9,067 nucleotides of DNA from JBGTLW01 sp041743835 (GTDB taxonomy: Bacteria; Planctomycetota; Phycisphaerae; Phycisphaerales; Phycisphaeraceae): positions 1-9,067 of the forward strand of contig JBGTLW010000281.1 in assembly GCA_041743835.1 (NCBI GenBank), given 5' to 3'. The notes beneath the pieces are model-generated. The model ran no database searches, was not told where the DNA came from, and was given only the letters and a program-made list of their open reading frames with translations. A program made the translations under genes and the position numbers. The first letter of the stretch is position 1; each line of letters opens with the position of its first letter. Of this stretch, positions 1 through 5,465 are shown piece after piece.

Positions 1-732
1 GCGGTCGGGCTGGCGCAGCCACTGCGCAGCGGTCCGGCGGCGGTCGGCTGGACTCATTTCCGGTTCGGCCATGACCTGCGGCGTCAAGCCCGCGTCGATC
101 ATCGCCTTGGCGTAGCCCTCCCGCCTGGCCGGGGTGCTGTAGTGGCTCCACCCGCCGTAGTGGACGAACGCGATGCGCGTGTGGCCGAGCTCGAGCAGGT
201 GCTCGGTGGCGATGCGGCCGGCCTGCTCGTCGTCGGGATAGACGCAGTCGTGTGCCTGCTTGCTGTTGAGCCAGACTGCGGGGAGGCCATAGGCATCGAC
301 GAGGCGGATGAGGCTGTGCGGGATGTCCGTGTTGTAGTTGATGAGCAGGCCATCGACCGACCACGCCCGCAGGAGGTCGGGGACCTCGCCCTCGCTGACC
401 AGCTTGTCATCCGGGAGCTTGTCGATGCTCAGGCGCAGGCCGCGCTCGGCAAGCGCGTCTGCGATGGCGTCGAGCATGGGCGCGGGGAGGATGCTGCGCG
501 AGTGGTGGGTGCTGAGCATCAGGCCGATGGCGTCGAACTTGCCGCGGACGGTGGCGCGGGCGGCGGTGTTGGGGCGGTAACCCATGTCCCGCGCGAGGCG
601 ACGGATTTTGTCGGCCCGCTTGGCGAAGGTCGGCCGGCGGTAGTCGGTCTTGCCGTTGAGCACGCGCGACACCGTGACGTATGAAACGCCCGCGGCTTTG
701 GCGACATCCGTGAGTGTGGTGGCCTGAGTCAT
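1..732 (-). CDS. LacI/GalR-family transcriptional repressor (C-terminus beyond window)
   Basis: This is a sugar-responsive DNA-binding regulator. The 244 visible codons are open from the ATG at 732 to the left edge, so the C-terminal third is missing. Residues 6-27 form the family's helix-turn-helix (TLTDVAKAAGVSYVTVSRVL), followed by NGK. Residues 51-64 are the hinge region (GYRPN, then AARATVRG). The periplasmic-binding-protein-like effector core begins with DAIGLML near 67. The motif PDDEQAGRIATEHLLELGHTR (residues 166-186) and IAFVHYGG (187-194) are typical of this core. The start sits directly ahead of the helix-turn-helix, as is normal for the family. The Shine-Dalgarno is weak (GAGAG, only 2 bases from the ATG). 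The gene is divergent from the RidA/NagB-PIG-L pair and has a palindromic operator candidate in its own leader, so autoregulation is likely. The effector cannot be read from the sequence; a sugar linked to the neighbouring carbohydrate genes is inference. Odd point: Thr61 occupies the place where most members have the operator-intercalating hinge leucine. Confidence 0.95.
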   Translation of the reverse strand, partial: MTQATTLTDVAKAAGVSYVTVSRVLNGKTDYRRPTFAKRADKIRRLARDMGYRPNTAARATVRGKFDAIGLMLSTHHSRSILPAPMLDAIADALAERGLRLSIDKLPDDKLVSEGEVPDLLRAWSVDGLLINYNTDIPHSLIRLVDAYGLPAVWLNSKQAHDCVYPDDEQAGRIATEHLLELGHTRIAFVHYGGWSHYSTPARREGYAKAMIDAGLTPQVMAEPEMSPADRRRTAAQWLRQPDR

Positions 733-748
733 AGCTCTCACAACAATT

Positions 749-764
749 CTGTAAACGTAAACAG
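749..764. promoter_or_regulatory. Candidate LacI-family operator
   Basis: The sequence CTGTAAACGTAAACAG is an imperfect palindrome: six of eight positions per half-site match, and the centre is a CG step. LacI/GalR-family operators are typically 14-20 bp palindromes centred on CG. It lies 17 bases upstream of the repressor ATG and just downstream of the candidate -10 element, where a bound repressor would block transcription of its own gene. I saw no second copy in the window by eye, so control of the other genes by this site is not shown. Confidence 0.6.
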
Positions 765-776
765 ATGCTCACGTAT

Positions 777-804
777 AAGGTACCGCAAACCGCCATCCTG
801 TCAA
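777..804 (-). promoter_or_regulatory. Candidate sigma-70-type promoter of the LacI-family gene
   Basis: Read on the minus strand, a perfect TTGACA (804-799) is followed after 16 bases by TACCTT (782-777), a 3-of-6 match to the -10 consensus. An alternative TATACG at 777-772 matches better but would need a 21-base spacer. The predicted transcription start, near 770, places the operator candidate at about +6 to +21. The -35 match is strong and the -10 match is weak. Confidence 0.5.
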
Positions 805-1193
805 GGGGATTGTTGCGCTTTTATCCGCGATTGCGCTAGGAATTGCCCATATATCAGCACGCCTAGCTCAAACGGGGCCGAAGCGGCGGCAACTGTTGGA
901 ACGAGGGCTAAATCGCGACAAAATATGAAGTTGTGGGAATATTTGCCGGTTTGACGGCTTCTGCGCTCGATCGTAGTGGGCATCAACGATCGGCCGGGCG
1001 GGGTGTCGGACCTCTGTCGGGTCCTTGCAGATCCGGGTTCCTGCGTGCAGGATATCCATCACGACCGCTTGTTTGCCGGCCCAGGCGTGGCTCGGGCGCG
1101 GATACGGCTGGTCCCCTAAACACGCAACCGCGACCACTTCGCGCAAGTTCTGGACCAGCTACGGATGGCTGGCTTCACACCCCGGCCCGACAC
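805..1193. other. Long non-coding stretch between divergent genes
   Basis: No convincing gene is seen here. The short open frames lack ribosome binding sites and recognisable products. The stretch presumably holds the promoter of the plus-strand RidA/NagB-PIG-L pair, but I could not find a good -35/-10 pair; TTGACG at 951-956 is the best -35, with only a poor -10 after it. Several small inverted repeats occur: a 7-bp stem (968-974 with 986-992), a 5-bp stem (1008-1012 with 1020-1024), and CCTGC-GT-GCAGG at 1040-1051 merging into the palindrome GGATATCC (1050-1057). None is followed by a T-run, so none looks like a terminator. Confidence 0.5.
968..992. repeat. Short inverted repeat, 7-bp arms
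   Basis: CGATCGT at 968-974 and its exact complement ACGATCG at 986-992 flank an 11-base spacer. It lies in the gap upstream of the RidA-family gene and could be a protein-binding site or a small leader hairpin. A 7-bp match in a high-G+C gap can arise by chance, so the functional call is weak. Confidence 0.3.
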
Positions 1194-1198
1194 AGGAG
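1194..1198 (+). promoter_or_regulatory. Ribosome binding site of the RidA-family gene
   Basis: AGGAG lies 6 bases before the ATG at 1205. It is the clearest Shine-Dalgarno in the window and decides the start of a gene whose open frame reaches back to 1025. Confidence 0.75.
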
Positions 1199-1204
1199 CG
1201 ACCC

Positions 1205-1681
1205 ATGCACGATGTTGATCAAAAGCTAGCCGCCATGGGATACACCCTGCCGACGCCACCAAAACCCGTGGCAAGCTACGCCCCCGTGGTCATCAGCGGC
1301 GACTTGCTGGTCGTGAGTGGCCAACTGCCCTTTCACAACGGAAAGCTCCTCGCCACGGGCCCCGTGCCCTCGGTCGCCACGGAACAACAGGCGAAGCAGG
1401 CGGCTGTGCAATGCACCCTCAACGCGCTGGCGGCCATCAAGGACGCGCTTCAAGGCGACTGGTCAAGGCTGACACGCATCGTCCGTGTCGGCGTCTTCGT
1501 CCTGAGCGATGACCGCTTCGCAAACCAACCCGCCATCGCCAACGGAGCCAGCGACCTGCTGGCGCAGGTCTTCGGCGAAACGGGCAGGCACGCGCGCGCG
1601 GCCGTTGGCGTCAATGCTCTACCGCTCGACGCAACCGTCGAGGTCGAGCTCACCGCACGCGTCATCCCGGAACCAACGTGA
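1205..1681 (+). CDS. RidA/YjgF/YER057c/UK114-family protein
   Basis: Rid proteins are small cytoplasmic trimers. The characterised RidA members hydrolyse reactive enamine/imine intermediates made by PLP enzymes, releasing ammonia and the 2-oxo acid. This 158-residue product belongs to the longer subgroup of about 150-160 residues (cd02199-like in my recollection), often labelled endoribonuclease L-PSP. Hallmarks are LAAMGYTLP (8-16), the strand LLVVSGQLPF (34-43), the helix AVQCTLNALAAIK (67-79), GASDLL (114-119), GETGRHARAAVGV (124-136) and LPLDATVEVEL (139-149). Arg131 in HARAAV aligns with the imine-binding Arg105 of E. coli RidA, and Glu146 with Glu120, so imine deaminase chemistry is possible. 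I chose the start at 1205 because AGGAG at 1194-1198 lies 6 bases upstream; an open frame extends upstream but has no family similarity. The NagB-like/PIG-L gene follows after 103 bases on the same strand, suggesting co-transcription. The actual substrate is unknown. Confidence 0.92.
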   Translation: MHDVDQKLAAMGYTLPTPPKPVASYAPVVISGDLLVVSGQLPFHNGKLLATGPVPSVATEQQAKQAAVQCTLNALAAIKDALQGDWSRLTRIVRVGVFVLSDDRFANQPAIANGASDLLAQVFGETGRHARAAVGVNALPLDATVEVELTARVIPEPT

Positions 1682-1736
1682 ATGAGTTCGGAAACATCAC
1701 TTTGATCACACGATTGGATGCCACGTGATAAGAGCC

Positions 1737-1749
1737 ATCAGTTACTGAT
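1737..1749. repeat. Small palindrome in the leader of the NagB-like/PIG-L gene
   Basis: ATCAG-TTA-CTGAT is a perfect 5-bp inverted repeat around three bases, 35 bases upstream of the ATG at 1785. It lies in the 103-base gap after the RidA-family gene. A poor promoter-like pair, TTGATC (1702-1707) and GATAAG (1727-1732) with a 19-base spacer, lies just before it. It could be a regulator site, a weak hairpin or chance; no T-run follows it. Confidence 0.3.
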
Positions 1750-1784
1750 CCACACCTACCACCCTGCACCTCGAAAGCGCCACG

Positions 1785-3725
1785 ATGAGCCACGCCCACG
1801 CCTCACGCGAGAAGACCCCCGCCACGATTTTCGATGTGCCCCACTCCGCATCGGTCCACGTGGCACAACAGATCGTGGACCTGGTCCGCGAGAAGCAATC
1901 GCGCGGCGAGACGGCCGTGCTGGGGCTCGCGACGGGATCGACACCGGTGTCGGTGTATCACGAGCTCGTCCGGCAGCACAAGGACGAAGGGGTTTCGTTC
2001 AAGAACGTCATCACGTTCAACCTCGACGAATACTTCCCGATGGCACCCGATGCGTTGCAGAGCTACGTCCGCTTCATGCGGGAGCACCTCTTCGACCACA
2101 TCGACATCGAGCCGGGGCATTGGCATGTGCCCGATGGCACGCTGTCGGTGGAGGAGGTGCCGGCCTATTGCGCGGCATACGAGCAGGCCATCGCAGACGC
2201 GGGCGGCATCGACATCCAACTCCTGGGCATCGGGCGCACGGGCCACGTCGGATTTAATGAGCCGGGCTCGGGCCAGGACTCGCGCACCCGCCTGATCTGG
2301 CTGGACAAGCTGACCCGGCTGGACGCGGCCAGCGACTTCTTCGGCATCGAACACGTCCCGACCCGTGCGATCACGATGGGCGTGGGCACCATCCTTGCCG
2401 CCAAGCGCATCATTCTCATGGGTTGGGGCGAGGGCAAGGCCCCCATCATCGCGCGTGCTATCGAAGGTGAAGTGACCAAGACCGTGGCCGCGTCGTTCCT
2501 CCAGCAGCACCCCCGCGTGCAGTTTGTTCTGGACGAGGCCGCAGCCGCGCACCTCACCCGCCGCGCATCGCCCTGGCTCTTGGGTGATGTGCAGTGGGAC
2601 CGGGCGCTGATCCGCAAGGCTGTCATCTGGCTCGCGCGGCAGACGGGCAAGCCCATCCTCAAGCTCACAGACGAAGACTACAACGAGCACGAGTTGCAAT
2701 CGCTCATCGCGGAGCACGGCCCGGGATACCAGATAAACCTCGATGTCTTCCGATCCATGCAGGCCAGCATCACCGGCTGGCCGGGGGGCAAGCCCGCGCC
2801 CGGCACCGAAGCCGCCGCGAGGCTCCGCGTGCGACAGCCCGCGACCGGCAGCCAGGATGTCTTCCCCAAGCGGGTCATGATCTTCTCGCCACACCCCGAC
2901 GACGACGTGATCTCCATGGGTGGCACGCTGATCCGCCTTGTGGATCAGGGGCACGATGTCCACGTCGCGTATCAGGTCTCGGGCAACATCGCGGTGTTCG
3001 ATGATGACGCGATCCGCTTCGCCGACTTTGCTGCGGAGTTCAACAAGCTGTTTGGCATCGACGACGCCAAGACCCGGTCCGTGGAAGGCCACATCGAGCA
3101 GTTCCTCAAGAACAAACAGCCCGGCCAGGTCGATTCGCCGGAGGTGCAACTGCTCAAGGGCGTGATCCGCCGGGGCGAGGCCCGCGCCGCGGGGCGGTAC
3201 TGCGGCGTGCCCGAGGACAACCTCCACTTCCTCGACATGCCGTTCTACGAGACCGGCACCGTGCGCAAGAAACCGCTGGCCGAGGCCGACATCCAGATCA
3301 TCCTGGAACTGCTCGAACAGGTGAAGCCGCATCAGGTGTACGCGGCGGGTGATCTGTCAGACCCGCACGGCACACACCGCACGTGTCTCGCCGCGATCCT
3401 CGAAGCTTGCAGGCGTTTGAAGGACAAGACATGGTTCCGCGATACCGAGGTCTGGCTGTATCGCGGCGCGTGGCAGGAGTGGGACCCCGAGCAGATCGAG
3501 ATGGCTGTGCCCCTGAGCCCCGAAGAGTTGCAACGCAAGCGCGTCGCGATCTTCAAGCACGAGTCACAGAAAGACAAGGCCCTGTTCCCCGGCATCGACA
3601 CACGCGAGTTCTGGCAGCGGGCCGAGGACCGCAACCGCGCCACCGCAAAGCTCTACGACCAGCTCGGCCTGGCCGAGTACGAAGCCATCGAAGGCTTCGT
3701 GAAGTGGAGCCCGCATAAGCCCTGA
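1785..3725 (+). CDS. NagB-like isomerase/deaminase fused to PIG-L (LmbE) deacetylase
   Basis: This is a 646-residue cytoplasmic two-domain protein. Residues 12-258 match NagB (glucosamine-6-phosphate deaminase): the phosphate-loop region LGLATGSTP (46-54), FNLDEY (78-83, with Asp81 at the place of E. coli Asp72), GRTGHVGFNEP (150-160, with His154 and Glu159 equivalent to His143 and Glu148) and TMGVGTIL (197-204). Thr152 replaces the catalytic Asp141. A conserved-looking linker (260-360) leads to a PIG-L/LmbE zinc-dependent de-N-acetylase domain (362-646). In that domain SPHPDDD (368-374) gives His370 and Asp373, and DPHGTH (526-531) gives the later zinc histidine. I recall this fusion in Bacteroidetes and related phyla as putative glucosamine-6-phosphate deaminase-like proteins of about 660 residues (e.g. 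BT_0258). A plausible role is de-N-acetylation of an N-acetylglucosamine derivative coupled to ketose conversion, but no reaction can be assigned. The Shine-Dalgarno is weak (GAAAG, 1773-1777). It probably shares a transcript with the RidA-family gene. Confidence 0.92.
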   Translation: MSHAHASREKTPATIFDVPHSASVHVAQQIVDLVREKQSRGETAVLGLATGSTPVSVYHELVRQHKDEGVSFKNVITFNLDEYFPMAPDALQSYVRFMREHLFDHIDIEPGHWHVPDGTLSVEEVPAYCAAYEQAIADAGGIDIQLLGIGRTGHVGFNEPGSGQDSRTRLIWLDKLTRLDAASDFFGIEHVPTRAITMGVGTILAAKRIILMGWGEGKAPIIARAIEGEVTKTVAASFLQQHPRVQFVLDEAAAAHLTRRASPWLLGDVQWDRALIRKAVIWLARQTGKPILKLTDEDYNEHELQSLIAEHGPGYQINLDVFRSMQASITGWPGGKPAPGTEAAARLRVRQPATGSQDVFPKRVMIFSPHPDDDVISMGGTLIRLVDQGHDVHVAYQVSGNIAVFDDDAIRFADFAAEFNKLFGIDDAKTRSVEGHIEQFLKNKQPGQVDSPEVQLLKGVIRRGEARAAGRYCGVPEDNLHFLDMPFYETGTVRKKPLAEADIQIILELLEQVKPHQVYAAGDLSDPHGTHRTCLAAILEACRRLKDKTWFRDTEVWLYRGAWQEWDPEQIEMAVPLSPEELQRKRVAIFKHESQKDKALFPGIDTREFWQRAEDRNRATAKLYDQLGLAEYEAIEGFVKWSPHKP

Positions 3726-3764
3726 GCCACCGTCCAATCAGCCCGCCGACGCCAGCCGACCGCG
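3726..3764. other. Convergent intergenic spacer
   Basis: Only 39 bases separate the TGA of the NagB-like/PIG-L gene from the TAG of the minus-strand operon. I see no hairpin followed by a T-run on either strand, so termination is probably Rho-dependent or lies inside the opposing genes. Confidence 0.6.
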
Positions 3765-5465
3765 CTAACTCATGGTCAACGTGAGTTCGACGTCCACCGG
3801 CAAACGCAGGCCTAGTTGTAGCCTGGCGCAGTGGCGTGTGATCGAAGTGGGGATCGGGGCCTCGTGCTTGATCGTCACGCGATGCGCCTCGGGCGGCAGA
3901 CCCGCGATGCGCAGGCGGTCGGGGCCGTTGACCAGCGTGAATGTGGAGTGTGCGATGTCGATCGTGGACCCCGCGACGATGCCCTGGCCGGTCTCCTCCA
4001 CCTGTGACCCTTCGCGCACGTGCAAGATGAGCGAAGCCGCCAGCGCGTTGGGTGTGCGGCACGACAAGCGCACGCGGATCAAATCGCGCTGCCACGCCAC
4101 ACGGATCTCGTGACGCGTATCCCACGTCATGGCGATGTCCGGCCGGCCGGGGCGGAAGTGCGCGGTGTGGACCCATCCCTCAGCCTGCCCGGTCATACCG
4201 AAGACGCCCGGCTCATCCTCGTGGACGATCAGCTTCTCCGGCTGGATCGCCCGCTGATTCGCTATGCAAAGCTGGATACTCTGCAACACAACCCCGCCGT
4301 GGTGAAGGCAGAACCAGTCTTCGCTGCGCTTGGGCCCGCCCCACTGGTCACGCACGGTCGCAAAGAAGTGGTTGCCCGAGTCGGCCGCAAGCGTCAACGC
4401 GGTCCGGCCACGGCGGACCCGCGCGACGTGGATCGTGCTAAAGACCCGCTGGTACTGATCGGGCAAAGGCTCTGGCGCGGGGAGCGGGCCGGGGTGGTTG
4501 TCGAGCTCAAAAAGCAGCGGCCGCAGCGTCCCGTTGCCGGGCGCACCGATGCCACCGAGCATGGCCAGGTGCGTGATCCGCCCGTCGCCAGACAAGAGCG
4601 CCGCCCGCCGAGCGATGGCGTACTCACAAGGCAGTTGCCCGCTCGCGCCACGGTCTTGCCGGAAGCTGTAGCTGGTGTCCGCCTCACCGTTGGGCTGGAT
4701 GTTGTAGATCATGAAGCGCAGATTGCGGATGACGTGCTCGGCCAGCGCGGGGCGGTGGAGGTGGTCGGCCAGCGTGAGCAGGCCATGGTTCGCCACGTTG
4801 TTGTAACCCACACCACGCTCCTCGTGCCAGCAGCCGTCCGCGTCGCAGTCGATGCCATCCGCGAGGTAGTGCTCGATCTTCTGCAGGTACCGATCGTCAG
4901 GGAACAGGCTGTGCGCAGCAGCCAACGGCCCGGCGGCGGCGGCCCAGCGGTGGTTCGCGGTATAAGCGCTGCCCGCGAGCACAGCCTCCGCGGCCAGTTT
5001 GATGTAACGCGACAGGCCTTCCTGCAACTGGGCTGACCAATCGGTATCAAGCTCATGCAACCGCCGATGCGCCTCGACCATCGACGGGATCGGGAAGCCA
5101 GCCTCGTTGGGCGAGTAGCCCCCAGCTAAGTCGAGTTGCCCATCGCCACGCTGCCGACGCAACACGAAAGCCATCGCCCGCGCCAGCGCCGCTTCGAGGG
5201 CATCGTGGTCCACATCGATCAGCCGATGCCACAGGCGCACCGCCACAAGCCGTGGGATCATCAGCGCGGTGAATCGGCCGTCGTGCCAGCCGTGGCCGTA
5301 CTCATCAAACGCCCCGTCATCCATAGAGCCATCGGTGATCTGGCTGGCGATCACGCCGCGTGCCCACGGCTGCCATGCGTCCGCAGCAAGGCGGCGCTCC
5401 TGTTCAACACTCAGCGCGGGGGCACTTGCAACGTTTGTGTGATCGGGGAGGGTTGGCGGTGTCAT
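3765..5465 (-). CDS. Heparinase II/III-like (toroid plus beta-sheet) protein, possible polysaccharide lyase
   Basis: The 566-residue product has a helix-rich N-terminal half (about 20-310) and a strand-rich C-terminal half (about 340-566). This is the layout of (alpha/alpha)-toroid lyases with a beta-sandwich, such as the heparinase II/III-like families. Supporting local features are TANHRW (169-174, an Asn-His pair), RGVGYNNVANHG (217-228, with Tyr221 and His227) and NGEADTSYSFRQ (259-270). Such Asn, His and Tyr residues line the cleft in this class, but I cannot align them confidently to a named family. If it is a lyase, it would cleave uronic-acid-containing glycans by beta-elimination. 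No signal peptide is visible: the N-terminus is polar and has no hydrophobic core, so it may act in the cytoplasm on imported oligosaccharides, or its true start or export route differs. The ATG at 5465 overlaps the stop of the upstream exported glycosidase-like gene by 4 bases (ATGA), implying translational coupling; no strong Shine-Dalgarno is seen. Family assignment is tentative, but the gene call is firm. Confidence 0.6.
   Translation of the reverse strand: MTPPTLPDHTNVASAPALSVEQERRLAADAWQPWARGVIASQITDGSMDDGAFDEYGHGWHDGRFTALMIPRLVAVRLWHRLIDVDHDALEAALARAMAFVLRRQRGDGQLDLAGGYSPNEAGFPIPSMVEAHRRLHELDTDWSAQLQEGLSRYIKLAAEAVLAGSAYTANHRWAAAAGPLAAAHSLFPDDRYLQKIEHYLADGIDCDADGCWHEERGVGYNNVANHGLLTLADHLHRPALAEHVIRNLRFMIYNIQPNGEADTSYSFRQDRGASGQLPCEYAIARRAALLSGDGRITHLAMLGGIGAPGNGTLRPLLFELDNHPGPLPAPEPLPDQYQRVFSTIHVARVRRGRTALTLAADSGNHFFATVRDQWGGPKRSEDWFCLHHGGVVLQSIQLCIANQRAIQPEKLIVHEDEPGVFGMTGQAEGWVHTAHFRPGRPDIAMTWDTRHEIRVAWQRDLIRVRLSCRTPNALAASLILHVREGSQVEETGQGIVAGSTIDIAHSTFTLVNGPDRLRIAGLPPEAHRVTIKHEAPIPTSITRHCARLQLGLRLPVDVELTLTMS

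Noticed and set aside
1031..1057. tRNA-like GGTTC motif in the intergenic gap
   Set aside because: No flanking acceptor, D-arm or anticodon stem can be folded around it.
1025..1204. Longer 218-residue version of the RidA-family protein
   Set aside because: The extra 60 residues have no similarity to the family, and a strong AGGAG sits just before the ATG at 1205.
933..1229. Short open frames in the intergenic gap, including 801-986 and 868-1146 on the minus strand
   Set aside because: None has a convincing ribosome binding site, and their translations look like random high-G+C sequence.
1803..3332. A 509-codon open frame on the minus strand
   Set aside because: It lies entirely antisense to the NagB-like/PIG-L gene, whose domains and motifs are clear. 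Long antisense frames are expected in G+C-rich codon usage, and the translation is low-complexity with no recognisable domain.
4020..5036. A 338-codon open frame on the plus strand
   Set aside because: It is antisense to the toroid-type protein gene, with no start signal or domain features.
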